Below, piece after piece: positions 1 through 7,097 of a DNA stretch of 7,906 bases. This stretch comes from Nitrospiraceae bacterium. Lineage in GTDB: Bacteria > Nitrospirota > Thermodesulfovibrionia > Thermodesulfovibrionales > UBA9159. The notes beneath the pieces are model-generated. The model did no database searches and was not told the origin of the DNA. It saw only the letters and a program-made list of their open reading frames with translations. The stretch spans positions 8,538-16,443 of the forward strand of contig DMNE01000321.1 of the NCBI GenBank assembly GCA_003453735.1, read 5' to 3'. Every line of letters starts with the position of its first letter. The first letter of the stretch is position 1. Made by a program: the position numbers and the translations under genes.

Positions 1-338
1 TCAACCCTCACCATCACGCGATCACCATTCATCGCGCCAGAAGTCCAGCGAGCCGGAATAAAGATATCCCTTTCACCTGGCTTTTCGAGTATGACAAAAC
101 CGTATCCGTCCCTATGAGCCTCGAAATATCCGGTAAAGAGATTCATGTCCTCGGCCGGACCGTACAACCCTTTACGGGTCATCACGACATCCCCTTCTCG
201 TACCATCTGCCGAAGGAGACGCTTCAATGCTCTTGCCTCAGGATGGCTGAGTTTCATCACGGAGATGATATCCCTGAAACCGAGAGGCTTCCTCGTCTTT
301 TCCTTGAAGAAGGAGAGAATCGATTCCTTATTTACCAT
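1..338 (-). CDS. rnr: Ribonuclease R, N-terminal part (partial, 3' end beyond window)
   Basis: RNase R is a 3'-to-5' processive exoribonuclease of the RNB family that degrades structured RNA in the cytoplasm. The visible 112 residues read from ATG at 338 and are open to the window edge. Residues about 1-58 look like the winged-helix RNase R N-terminal domain (SILSFFKEK, then SHPEARALKRLLRQMVREG and a RKGLYG turn). Residues about 60-112 are the first cold-shock/OB domain, with GYFEAHRDGYGFVI, DIFIPAR and GDRVMVRV matching the family pattern G-h-dGfGFv...dIFIP...GD-V-VR. The catalytic RNB domain is outside the window. A second in-frame ATG at 344 is possible, but a -10 hexamer directly abuts it, so 338 is preferred. 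No Shine-Dalgarno sequence precedes either start. It is separated from the folP block by a pseudogene and has its own promoter. RNase II is the alternative, but the N-terminal winged helix favours RNase R. Confidence 0.88.
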   Translation of the reverse strand, partial: MVNKESILSFFKEKTRKPLGFRDIISVMKLSHPEARALKRLLRQMVREGDVVMTRKGLYGPAEDMNLFTGYFEAHRDGYGFVILEKPGERDIFIPARWTSGAMNGDRVMVRV

Positions 339-344
339 ACTCAT

Positions 345-374
345 ATTGTAGGACAGATTTCGCTTGAATGACAA
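345..374 (-). promoter_or_regulatory. Sigma70-like promoter of rnr
   Basis: Read on the minus strand, TTGTCA (369-374) is followed after 18 bp by TACAAT (345-350). Each hexamer matches the sigma70 consensus at five of six positions. The -10 box ends immediately before the ATG at 344. Usual spacing puts the transcription start at about 338, the A of the second ATG, so the mRNA would be leaderless or nearly so. This is a consensus match by eye and not a measured start site. Confidence 0.55.
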
Positions 375-399
375 TCACCGGATACAAGGACCAGGGTTT

Positions 400-428
400 T
401 TAACTTACTGCTAAGATGACGTGATAAT
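400..428 (+). promoter_or_regulatory. Candidate plus-strand promoter before the ATPase remnant
   Basis: TTAACT (400-405) is separated by 17 bp from GATAAT (423-428) on the plus strand. The -10 is a five-of-six match to TATAAT, while the -35 matches at four of six. It lies upstream of the decayed ATPase gene and faces away from the rnr promoter, so it may be the old promoter of that gene. The rest of 375-492 shows no gene: an ATG at 464 opens only a 15-codon frame (MKAKETSKKDAENCP, then TAA). Confidence 0.3.
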
Positions 429-492
429 CGGCATGGTGCCAACAGAAGAGAGAAATCAAACAATATGAAAGCAAAGGAAACGTCGAAAAAAG

Positions 493-737
493 ATGCTGAG
501 AACTGTCCGTAAAAACAGATGGGTCCCTGCGAGAAATTCCCAGGTAATGAGAAAAGTGAGTCGCATCTTAGCCATAGGAGGCGTCAAGGGCGCTGTCGGG
601 AAGAGCATTGTCGCGATCTGCATTGGGATCAGCGCAGGGGCGAGCGGGTGGTCCTCGCAGACATGGACCTCAAGGCTGCAAATCTCCACACCTATCTGGC
701 GATCATAGGCAAAGCCCCTTCGAGACCTTTACCATAA
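493..737 (+). pseudogene. Decayed MinD/ParA-type ATPase fragment
   Basis: Two parts of one protein family lie in different frames. In the frame of ATG 547 (or 493) the reading is RILAIGGVKGAVGKSIVAI, where 580-606 encodes a degenerate form of the deviant Walker A motif (family form GGGKGGVGKS). From about 637 the homology moves to another frame as RGERVVLADMDLKAANLHTY and continues to NLHTYLAI at about 681-704, matching the Walker A' aspartate strand and the NLHT segment of MinD-like ATPases. The switch near 633-645 needs a frameshift. The homology then stops, and the frame ends at TAA 735-737. A complete family member has roughly 250 residues or more, so only the first fifth to quarter remains and the gene cannot make a working ATPase. 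Such ATPases position division, flagellar or other cell-pole machinery; which one this was cannot be told. Sequencing error could explain the frameshift but not the missing C-terminal part. Confidence 0.75.
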
Positions 738-757
738 CCGCTTGCAGATCAAAACAG

Positions 758-1600
758 TCAACACCGTGCTCTCTTGATTGCATCCGCAACCTTTGCGACC
801 TTTACCATTTCTTTCACATCATGAACCCTCACCATATGCACTCCATTCATTATGGAGATAGCCACTGCTGCCGCCGTTCCCTCGAGGCGGTTTGAGGGTG
901 GAGCATCTCCGAGTATTTTGCCAAGGAACGCCTTCCTAGAAGGGCCGATAAGAACGGGTTTCTCAAGCAAAGTGAATTCATGAAGATAGCGCAATATTTC
1001 AAGATTATGATCGAAGGTTTTCCCAAAACCGATGCCAGGGTCTATGATCATTCTGTCTTCCCTAACGCCGAACTTCTGAGCCAGTCGTATACTGATTCTC
1101 AGATAATCCAGGATCTCGGGTATCAGAGCGTCATAGCGGGGATTCTGCTGCATATGCTGTGGAGTGCCCTTTATGTGCATGATCACAACCGCCGCATCAT
1201 AGGAAGCCACGACCTTTGGCATGTCAGGGTCGAACCTCAAGCCACTGATATCATTCACCATTGCGGCGCCTGCGTCTAAAGCCCGTCGCGCAATATCAGC
1301 CTTATAGGTGTCTATGGATAAAGGTATGCTCACCCTCGGTGCAAGAGCCTTAATCACAGGCAACACCCTTCTCAGTTCTTCGTCTACCGGCAAAGGGTCG
1401 GAACCGGGTCTCGTGGATTCGCCCCCGACATCGATAATATCCGCACCATCCTCAACCATGGCAAGAGCGCGTTCAATGGCTGCATCCTTGTCAAAATACG
1501 TTCCTCTTTCAGAAAAAGAGTCAGGGGTGACATTGAGGATGCCCATGATTTGGGTTTTTTTATCGAAATCGAGAATAAAATTGCGCCATGTTAATTTCAC
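758..1600 (-). CDS. folP: Dihydropteroate synthase
   Basis: Condenses 6-hydroxymethyl-7,8-dihydropterin pyrophosphate with p-aminobenzoate to form 7,8-dihydropteroate in folate synthesis; it is the sulfonamide target. The TIM-barrel motifs occur in order: MGILNVTPDSFS (residues 19-30, with Asn23 as the expected metal/pyrophosphate ligand), IDVGGESTRPG, SIDTYKADIARRAL, NDISG, IDPGIGFGKT, IGPSRKAFLG and a C-terminal VRVHDV. All are intact. From GTG at 1600 the product has 280 residues, typical of the family (E. coli about 282). The same frame is open upstream to a TTG at 1663, but those 21 extra residues (beginning MIPATGRARQKS) are unlike the family and lack a ribosome binding site. GTG 1600 has purine-rich AAGGA and GAAGGA stretches just upstream. 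It is the last gene of the minus-strand block, 78 nt after the M48 protease gene. No terminator was recognised downstream. Confidence 0.95.
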   Translation of the reverse strand: MKLTWRNFILDFDKKTQIMGILNVTPDSFSERGTYFDKDAAIERALAMVEDGADIIDVGGESTRPGSDPLPVDEELRRVLPVIKALAPRVSIPLSIDTYKADIARRALDAGAAMVNDISGLRFDPDMPKVVASYDAAVVIMHIKGTPQHMQQNPRYDALIPEILDYLRISIRLAQKFGVREDRMIIDPGIGFGKTFDHNLEILRYLHEFTLLEKPVLIGPSRKAFLGKILGDAPPSNRLEGTAAAVAISIMNGVHMVRVHDVKEMVKVAKVADAIKRARC

Positions 1601-1603
1601 AAT

Positions 1604-1616
1604 TCCTTTTTCCTTC
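1604..1616 (-). promoter_or_regulatory. Ribosome binding region deciding the folP start
   Basis: On the minus strand GAAGGA (1611-1616) lies 10 nt and AAGGA (1604-1608) lies 3 nt before GTG at 1600. The upstream alternative TTG at 1663 has no comparable sequence. This supports the shorter 280-residue FolP. Confidence 0.45.
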
Positions 1617-1678
1617 TCACCCTTTACACTTTTCTGCCGCGCCCGCCCCGTTGCAGGTATCAATGTGAAGAGCTCGTT

Positions 1679-2917
1679 TCAGCCAGCCTCCCCCCGTATC
1701 TCCCTCACTCGTTTCACCACCGGGGGATGGGAATAATAGAAAGACGCGTAAAGAGGGTGGGGGTGGAGATTCGAGAGATTGTCCGTTGACAGCTTTATGA
1801 GCGATCTTGCCATCGCCTCCGGATTCCCGGTCAGCTCAGCGGCAAATACGTCAGCTTCTTTTTCATGCCGTCTTGAGAGATAACTCATGAGCGGCGTCAA
1901 AGGAAAAGAAACAATTCCCCAGATGAAACCAAGGATAAGGAGCTTGACAAAAAGCGTATCGGACTGAATATGAAAAAGACTGCTGAGGTATCCCGTCCGG
2001 ATTATCTTGAAAGCGATGTACAGGCCGATAAATGAGAATGCTTCTATGAGAACAATCCGTTTCAGGATATGTCTTTTTTTCCAGTGTCCTGCCTCATGTG
2101 CAAGGACAGAGAGAACCTCATCCTTGTCCAGTTTCTGAAGAAGCGTGTCGTACAGGACTATCCGCTTCACCTTGCCAATACCTGTAAAATAAGCATTTGA
2201 GTGGCGGCTCCTCTTTGAAGCATCAATCTGAAAGACCCTGCTGACGACGATACCCGCCTTCTTCATGAGATCCTTTATAGAACCCTCCAGCGCCATATCC
2301 TTAAGCGGGGTAATTTTGTTGAAGAGCGGCTCGATGACATAGGGAGAGATATAGAGGATAAAGAGACTGAACAAAAGGGAAAAAAGCCATACCAGGAACC
2401 ACCAGGAGTCCGGTCTGAGCCTGATAAGAAAAAATACTGATAACGACGCGCTACTGACCAGTATGGTGGTGAGTATTATAGCCTTCAGAAGGTCGCTGAC
2501 CCATAACTTCCCTGTCATGGTATTAAATCCGTATTTGTTCTCTATCCCGAAGGTGCTGTATAGATCGAAGGGCAGAGAGAGAAGGGTTTTGGTGTAGACC
2601 AAGAAAAGGAAAAAGAGAGTACCGGAGATGATGAAAGGAAGGTCAAGGGAAACTATCCAGGCATTGTAAATACTGATGAGCCCTCCAAAGAAAAAAAGGA
2701 TGACGACAAGATCGTTGAAGATAGAATGAACGAGGCTTAACCTGCTTTGTTCTAGGGTGTAATCCCTTGTCTTTTTCAACACCCCATCATCCACGGAGCC
2801 AGCAAATTCCCTGGGGACAATGTGGCCATATCTCTTTACCTGTCTTATATTGAGAAATTCGAGATAGTAGCTGACAACAGCGACAGAGAGATAGATCAGC
2901 AGTATGATGGTCAGCAT
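1679..2917 (-). CDS. Ste24-type M48 family membrane zinc metalloprotease
   Basis: A 412-residue integral membrane protein of peptidase family M48, of the Ste24/CAAX-protease type and not the shorter HtpX (about 290 residues). Hydrophobic segments fall at about 1-20, 64-86, 92-110, 145-165, 172-192, 287-305 and 323-345. The zinc site is HEAGHW (His274, Glu275, His278) with the third ligand in EKEADVFA (Glu352, with Asp356). Ste24 hallmarks are also present: SLPFDLYSTFGIENKYGFN near 114-132, SKRSRHSNAYFTG near 234-246, KRIVLYDTLL near 251-260 and a C-terminal YYSHPP near 394-399. The ATG at 2917 has only a weak ribosome binding site, and an in-frame TAA a few codons upstream limits any extension. 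Bacterial members probably take part in membrane protein quality control, since CAAX prenylation is not expected in bacteria. The place 72 nt after ftsH, another membrane zinc protease, agrees with such a role, but the substrate is unknown. Confidence 0.9.
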   Translation of the reverse strand: MLTIILLIYLSVAVVSYYLEFLNIRQVKRYGHIVPREFAGSVDDGVLKKTRDYTLEQSRLSLVHSIFNDLVVILFFFGGLISIYNAWIVSLDLPFIISGTLFFLFLVYTKTLLSLPFDLYSTFGIENKYGFNTMTGKLWVSDLLKAIILTTILVSSASLSVFFLIRLRPDSWWFLVWLFSLLFSLFILYISPYVIEPLFNKITPLKDMALEGSIKDLMKKAGIVVSRVFQIDASKRSRHSNAYFTGIGKVKRIVLYDTLLQKLDKDEVLSVLAHEAGHWKKRHILKRIVLIEAFSFIGLYIAFKIIRTGYLSSLFHIQSDTLFVKLLILGFIWGIVSFPLTPLMSYLSRRHEKEADVFAAELTGNPEAMARSLIKLSTDNLSNLHPHPLYASFYYSHPPVVKRVREIRGEAG

Positions 2918-2989
2918 AATCTTTGATTATTCCGTTGCCGCATTCGCAAACTGGATGGACGAGAAATTAAGAGGGGCGAACGTCCTGCG

Positions 2990-4891
2990 TCACTGGGTAT
3001 CCGGGTTTCCTATCGGGGTCACAGACCCCTGCATTCCCGCCGGAGATTTCCAAACAGTAACCTCTTCACTACTGGGAACGCTGGCTTCTTTTTCTTTTTT
3101 CTCTTTCACCCCCGCTACCAGGGCATCTAGCTCGGCACCGTCAACAGTCTCTTTTTCGAGAAGTTCTTTTGCAAAAGTATCCAGGACGTCATAGTTGCGA
3201 GAAAGCAGTTTCTTTGCCTCTTCATACGCCCCGGTCACTAATCTCCTCACCTCTTCGTCTATCTCCTCGGCGATCTTCTCGCTGTAATCCTTGTGCCTAG
3301 CGATCTCCCTGCCAAGGAATATCTGCTCATCCTTCTTCCCGAAGGTTAGGGGACCCAACTTCTCGCTCATACCCCATTCGGTAACCATTCGTCGCGCAAG
3401 GTCTGTCGCGCGTTCGAGGTCATTTCCAGCGCCGGTGGTCATGTGGTGCAGGGCGAGTTCTTCAGCAGCCCTTCCCCCCAAGAGAACATTGAGGGTTTTG
3501 AGGAGGTGATCCTTTGAATAGGTGTAGCGGTCATCAAGGGGAAGTTGCTGTGTAATACCCAGCGCCCTCCCACGAGGAATGATGGAGACTTTATGTATAG
3601 GGTCTGTACCCGGCGTCAGCTTCGCCACAAGGGCGTGGCCTGCCTCGTGGTACGCAGTGTTCGTCTTCTCCGTCTCGCTAATGATCATGCTTTTCCGCTC
3701 CACACCCATAAGCACTTTATCCTTTGCAGACTCAAAATCTGACATCTCAACCTTGCTCTTCGAGTTCCTCGCTGCAAGGAGCGCTGCCTCATTCACAAGG
3801 TTCGAGAGATCCGCACCGGAGAAACCCGGTGTCCCCCTCGCAATGAGATCAAGGTTGACCCTCTCGTCCAGAGGTATCTTCTTTGTATGGACCTTCAGGA
3901 TCTCAAGCCGTCCCTTCACATCAGGCGCCGGGACAACTACCTGACGGTCGAACCTGCCCGGCCTTAAGAGTGCAGGGTCAAGGACATCCGGTCTATTGGT
4001 TGCTGCAATGATGATTACTCCCTCAGTCCCTTCGAAGCCGTCCATCTCAACAAGGAGCTGGTTGAGGGTCTGCTCCCGCTCATCGTGACCCCCGCCAAGC
4101 CCGGCACCCCTATGCCTTCCGACTGCGTCTATTTCATCAATGAAAACAATGCACGGTGCACTCTTCTTCGCCTGTTCAAACAGATCCCTCACCCTCGAGG
4201 CACCGACTCCCACGAACATCTCGACAAAATCAGATCCCGATATACTGAAAAAAGGAACTCCTGCCTCACCAGCAATCGCCTTGGCAAGAAGGGTCTTACC
4301 GGTTCCCGGAGAGCCCACCAGCAAAACACCCTTTGGCATTTTCCCTCCAAGTTTGGAGAATTTCTGGGGGTCCTTGAGAAAGTCGATGATCTCCTGGACT
4401 TCCGACTTTGCTTCCTCAACCCCGGCAACGTCGGCAAAGGTCACCTTCACGGACTTATTTGATACAAGTCTGGCTTTGCTCTTTCCGAAGGATAGCGCCC
4501 GGTTTCCTCCTGTCTGCATCTGCCGCATGAAAAATATCCATATGAGGGCTATGAAGATTATAGGCCCCCATGAGATGAGGAAGTTCACATACCAGGGATT
4601 CTGATCCGGCGGCTTTGCTGCAATCTTGACTCCCTTTTCTCTGAGACCTTTGACAAGATCCGGATAATCGGGAGAATAGGTCCTGAACTTATTTCCGTCC
4701 TTGAGACGGCCGGTGATATGATTCTCCTTGATGAGGACCTCATCCACTTCCCCTGCATTCACTTTTGTCAGGAAATCAGAGAATATGATCTCCTCTTCCA
4801 TTTTTTGAGGCGAACTAACAAGGTTAAAGAGGAGTATCATCATCAACCCAATCAGCAGCCAGATAAAGAGACTGCGATACACGTTATTCAA
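2990..4891 (-). CDS. ftsH: ATP-dependent zinc metalloprotease FtsH
   Basis: Hexameric inner-membrane AAA+ protease that extracts and degrades membrane proteins and some cytosolic regulators. The 633 residues match the family in length (E. coli 644) and order. Transmembrane segment 1 is at about 7-25, a small periplasmic domain at 26-105, and transmembrane segment 2 at about 106-122. Walker A is GSPGTGKT (193-200), the pore loop FVGVG (226-230), Walker B IVFIDEID (248-255), and the second region of homology ATNRP...LLRPGRFDR (297-316) carries arginine fingers. The zinc site is HEAGH (415-419) with the third ligand in GNDLERAT (Asp491). Walker A has Ser at position 194, where Pro is commonest; this should not affect nucleotide binding. 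The start is TTG, 10 nt after CGGAGGT; no better start fits. The tail after about 592 is charged and variable, as usual. The gene lies 69 nt after rph and before the M48 protease gene. Confidence 0.98.
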   Translation of the reverse strand: MNNVYRSLFIWLLIGLMMILLFNLVSSPQKMEEEIIFSDFLTKVNAGEVDEVLIKENHITGRLKDGNKFRTYSPDYPDLVKGLREKGVKIAAKPPDQNPWYVNFLISWGPIIFIALIWIFFMRQMQTGGNRALSFGKSKARLVSNKSVKVTFADVAGVEEAKSEVQEIIDFLKDPQKFSKLGGKMPKGVLLVGSPGTGKTLLAKAIAGEAGVPFFSISGSDFVEMFVGVGASRVRDLFEQAKKSAPCIVFIDEIDAVGRHRGAGLGGGHDEREQTLNQLLVEMDGFEGTEGVIIIAATNRPDVLDPALLRPGRFDRQVVVPAPDVKGRLEILKVHTKKIPLDERVNLDLIARGTPGFSGADLSNLVNEAALLAARNSKSKVEMSDFESAKDKVLMGVERKSMIISETEKTNTAYHEAGHALVAKLTPGTDPIHKVSIIPRGRALGITQQLPLDDRYTYSKDHLLKTLNVLLGGRAAEELALHHMTTGAGNDLERATDLARRMVTEWGMSEKLGPLTFGKKDEQIFLGREIARHKDYSEKIAEEIDEEVRRLVTGAYEEAKKLLSRNYDVLDTFAKELLEKETVDGAELDALVAGVKEKKEKEASVPSSEEVTVWKSPAGMQGSVTPIGNPDTQ

Positions 4892-4901
4892 TGGATTAAA
4901 A

Positions 4902-4908
4902 ACCTCCG
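4902..4908 (-). promoter_or_regulatory. Strong Shine-Dalgarno of ftsH, fixing a TTG start
   Basis: CGGAGGT on the minus strand lies 10 nt before TTG at 4891. The nearest in-frame alternative, GTG at 4882, would be 19 nt away. A strong binding site combined with a weak start codon explains the choice of TTG. Confidence 0.6.
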
Positions 4909-4960
4909 GGATTCGATTTCATCTTTAATACTACCATACTCCCAATTTCTAAGAAAAGCC

Positions 4961-5695
4961 TTAAACACTGATGAAATTGTCTTTGTCGAGGATCTCTTTC
5001 TGAATCGAGATGAGTTCCTTGATCCCGCCTTCCGCAAGAGCGACGAGTATTTCATGGTCGCTTCTTGAAAAAGGCGGTCCTTCTGCTGTTCCCTGTATCT
5101 CAACAAATCGTTCGCCTCCCGTCATCACGATATTCATATCTACTTCCGCTGCTGAGTCCTCAGCGTAACAGAGGTCAAGCCTCGGTTCACCATTGATGAT
5201 CCCGACACTTATGGCCGCGAGATAATCCCGTATCGGCGTTCTCTTAATCATACCACTTTGCAGGGCACCTTTGAGTGCATCGGCCAGACAGATAAAAGCA
5301 CCCGTGATCGCGGCTGTCCTTGTTCCCCCATCAGCTTGGATGACATCACAATCAACCCATATAGTCCTCTCTCCAAGAATTTCGAGGTCAACAACCGATC
5401 TGAGGGATCTGCCGATCAGCCGCTGAATCTCATGGGTCCTGCCTCCGACTTTGCCTGATACGGATTCCCTTATCATCCTCGTCTGGGTCGATCTGGGAAG
5501 CATCCCGTATTCGGCGGTGATCCATCCCCTTTTCATGTCCTTGAGAAAGGGAGGGACCCGATCCTCTACGGATGCCGTACAGATAACTTTTGTATCGCCT
5601 ATCTCCATGAGAACAGAACCCTCTGCTGTTTTCAGGAAATTCCGCGTCACCTTGGGTTTCCTCAGTTCATCGTTCCGTCTTCCATCAGGCCTCAT
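4961..5695 (-). CDS. rph: Ribonuclease PH
   Basis: Phosphorolytic 3'-to-5' exoribonuclease that trims tRNA 3' ends using inorganic phosphate and releases nucleoside diphosphates; it forms a hexameric ring. The 244 residues (E. coli 238) start with the family opening [12 protein letters not shown]. Phosphate-binding residues are present: Arg86 in [16 protein letters not shown] and GGTRT at 123-127, with Arg126. The metal-site aspartates Asp180 and Asp186 lie in [14 protein letters not shown]. The frame is open back to 5737, which would add 14 residues and overlap murI. The start at 5695 is chosen because AAGGAGG is 5 nt upstream and the protein then begins exactly as the family does. murI ends 31 nt upstream. 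In many bacteria the next gene is rdgB (XTP/dITP pyrophosphatase); here ftsH follows directly. Confidence 0.97.
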   Translation of the reverse strand: MRPDGRRNDELRKPKVTRNFLKTAEGSVLMEIGDTKVICTASVEDRVPPFLKDMKRGWITAEYGMLPRSTQTRMIRESVSGKVGGRTHEIQRLIGRSLRSVVDLEILGERTIWVDCDVIQADGGTRTAAITGAFICLADALKGALQSGMIKRTPIRDYLAAISVGIINGEPRLDLCYAEDSAAEVDMNIVMTGGERFVEIQGTAEGPPFSRSDHEILVALAEGGIKELISIQKEILDKDNFISV

Positions 5696-5700
5696 CAGCA

Positions 5701-5707
5701 CCTCCTT
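5701..5707 (-). promoter_or_regulatory. Shine-Dalgarno deciding the rph start
   Basis: AAGGAGG on the minus strand, 5 nt before ATG 5695, is a near-perfect ribosome binding site. It lies inside the longer open frame starting at 5737, so the upstream 14 codons are probably not translated as part of RNase PH. Confidence 0.8.
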
Positions 5708-5726
5708 AGGGTATAGATCCTGCAGG

Positions 5727-6530
5727 TCAAAGACCAATATCGATTTTCTCGATTGTCTTGATCTTTTGGCCTAAAAACCGCTCACCAACCGACTTAAACC
5801 GGTCAGGGGAATCTGTCACGTAAAACAGCCGTGAAGGCTCCCGAAGGGCATTACATTCTGCGCTATCCCGGAGGAGTGTTTCCCTTATCTCCTTCACGGT
5901 CTCTATAGCCGAATCGATAAGCGTTACCGTGTCACCCATAACCTTGCCAATAACACTTTTGAGCAGAGGATAATGCGTGCAGCCCAGGACAAGGGTATCG
6001 ATCCCTTTGTCTCTCACCTGCCTCAGGTATTTCTTAGCGACCATTACGGTGATTTCATCGTCTGTAAGACCTTCCTCAACTAAGGGCACGAATAACGGAC
6101 AGGGGAGACCGAATACGTCCAGAGCGCCATCTATCTGCTGTATAACCCTAGCGTAAGCGCCACTGTTAATTGTGGCTTCTGTGCCGATAACGCCGATCCT
6201 GTTGTTCTTTGTGGCCTTGACCGCTGCTCTCGCTCCAGGTTCTATAACGCCGATGACCGGCATTGACAACCTCTCTTTTATCGCGTCAAGACTCACAGCA
6301 GAGACGGTATTGCAGGCGATTACTAGGAGTTTTATCCCTTTTGCAACAAGAAATTCCGTATTTTCAAAGGAATAACGGACAACGGTTTCGGCCGAGCGTA
6401 TGCCATAGGGAACACGGGCGGTATCACCCAGGTACACGGTGCTTTCCTGTTGCAACACCCTGAATATCTCTTTAAGCACAGTCAGCCCTCCGATACCGGA
6501 GTCAAATACCCCAATAGGGTCACTGTTCAT
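5727..6530 (-). CDS. murI: Glutamate racemase
   Basis: Cofactor-independent interconversion of L- and D-glutamate, providing D-Glu for peptidoglycan precursors in the cytoplasm. At 267 residues it has family length. Both catalytic cysteines are present: Cys73 in ACNTVSA and Cys184 in [10 protein letters not shown], with His186 beside the second. The N-terminal [14 protein letters not shown] (Asp10, Ser11) and GDTARVPYG (35-43) complete the substrate pocket, and VPLVEEG (148-154) carries the conserved acidic residue. ATG 6530 is only 3 nt after the stop of the GerMN gene, so translation is probably coupled; a GAGG lies 11 nt before the start, inside the end of that gene. Aspartate racemase is a more distant relative, but the DSGIGG and GCTHYP motifs are those of MurI. 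Confidence 0.97.
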   Translation of the reverse strand: MNSDPIGVFDSGIGGLTVLKEIFRVLQQESTVYLGDTARVPYGIRSAETVVRYSFENTEFLVAKGIKLLVIACNTVSAVSLDAIKERLSMPVIGVIEPGARAAVKATKNNRIGVIGTEATINSGAYARVIQQIDGALDVFGLPCPLFVPLVEEGLTDDEITVMVAKKYLRQVRDKGIDTLVLGCTHYPLLKSVIGKVMGDTVTLIDSAIETVKEIRETLLRDSAECNALREPSRLFYVTDSPDRFKSVGERFLGQKIKTIEKIDIGL

Positions 6531-6533
6531 CGT

Positions 6534-7097
6534 TTATTTGGCCTCAGCAAGGATATTTTTCAAGGGGTACATGGCAAAGAGGTGTCCGCCAATGCTCTCT
6601 ATCTCCTTGCCTTCAATAAGAATCTTCACATCATTTACCCCCTTAACATTGGAAATGATACTTTCATAGAGCCCTTTAAGGAGCATAAATTCCGCTAATG
6701 CGTCACCTTGAAAGTTTCTTCTAAATTCATCAGAGAGGTCTATATATAGCATTCCATCATTCCCTTGATACAGCCCTAATACCTTTGCCCCGGAGGGAAT
6801 AACTGATTCTGCCCCATTCGATGGCCTTTTAAGGAACTCCCCCACAATTTCCTCTGCTATGGTTATGTCATCCGCCCTTCGTACTCTCCTTTCTTCCATG
6901 ACGAGACTGCCTTCGGAAGGGTAAAAAATGCGGACGAATATGTCATTATCCGGCGTTAACGTGGATCGGGCGATATTAGGTTCTACTTTATGAGCAGGAA
7001 ATCTCTTCGAAACAAAAAAATATCCGCCTACTATTCCTGATCCGAAAAGAAAAAGGAATAAAAAAACCCATAACAGTCTCTTCTTATTGGCCGGCAT
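6534..7097 (-). CDS. GerMN domain-containing membrane-anchored protein
   Basis: A 187-residue protein with a short basic start (MPANKKR), one transmembrane helix at about 8-29, and an extracytoplasmic part holding a GerMN domain at about 50-180. Domain features are IFVRIFYPSEGSLVMEERRV (53-72), the helix ITIAEEIVGEFLKRP (78-92), VIPSGAKVLGLY (99-110) followed by GMLYIDLSDEFRRN (115-128), and the closing helix and strand LLKGLYESI...VNDVKILIEG. GerMN was named from GerM of Bacillus sporulation but is common in non-spore-formers next to amidase genes, where its exact role is not settled. No catalytic residues are known. ATG 7097 lies inside the end of the amidase gene (14-nt overlap), and murI begins 3 nt after the stop, so the three genes are likely cotranscribed and coupled. 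An envelope role alongside the amidase is inferred from context only. Confidence 0.85.
   Translation of the reverse strand: MPANKKRLLWVFLFLFLFGSGIVGGYFFVSKRFPAHKVEPNIARSTLTPDNDIFVRIFYPSEGSLVMEERRVRRADDITIAEEIVGEFLKRPSNGAESVIPSGAKVLGLYQGNDGMLYIDLSDEFRRNFQGDALAEFMLLKGLYESIISNVKGVNDVKILIEGKEIESIGGHLFAMYPLKNILAEAK

Noticed and set aside
724..808. A 12-bp direct repeat, GACCTTTACCAT, at 724-735 (end of the ATPase remnant) and 797-808 (inside folP), suggestive of a deletion junction.
   Set aside because: A 12-bp match somewhere in a window of this size is expected by chance, and a deletion between repeats should leave one copy, not two.
608..895. A 95-codon plus-strand frame running from the ATPase remnant into folP.
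   Set aside because: Its second half is antisense to folP and its first half is the wrong frame of the ATPase remnant; it carries no motif.
1601..1663. A 301-residue FolP starting at TTG 1663.
   Set aside because: The added residues do not resemble the family, TTG 1663 has no ribosome binding site, and GTG 1600 gives the usual family length.
1308..1736. A 142-codon plus-strand open frame opposite folP.
   Set aside because: It is antisense to the conserved FolP coding region, with low-complexity Ser-rich content and no recognisable motif.
2927..2992. An open stretch of 20 codons in frame after the ftsH TGA stop, suggestive of readthrough or selenocysteine.
   Set aside because: It is too short to be significant, shows no recognisable domain or hairpin, and FtsH already has its normal length without it.
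4085..4604. Two long plus-strand open frames (125 and 154 codons) opposite ftsH.
   Set aside because: They are antisense to the conserved AAA domain of ftsH and show no recognisable domain; they look like by-products of its codon composition.
4888..5106. A minus-strand frame of 72 codons bridging the rph end and the ftsH start.
   Set aside because: Most of it overlaps rph in another frame, and it has no family resemblance or ribosome binding site.
5696..5737. A 14-residue N-terminal extension of RNase PH that would overlap murI.
   Set aside because: A near-perfect Shine-Dalgarno sequence 5 nt before ATG 5695 and the canonical MRPDGR opening show the shorter start is right.
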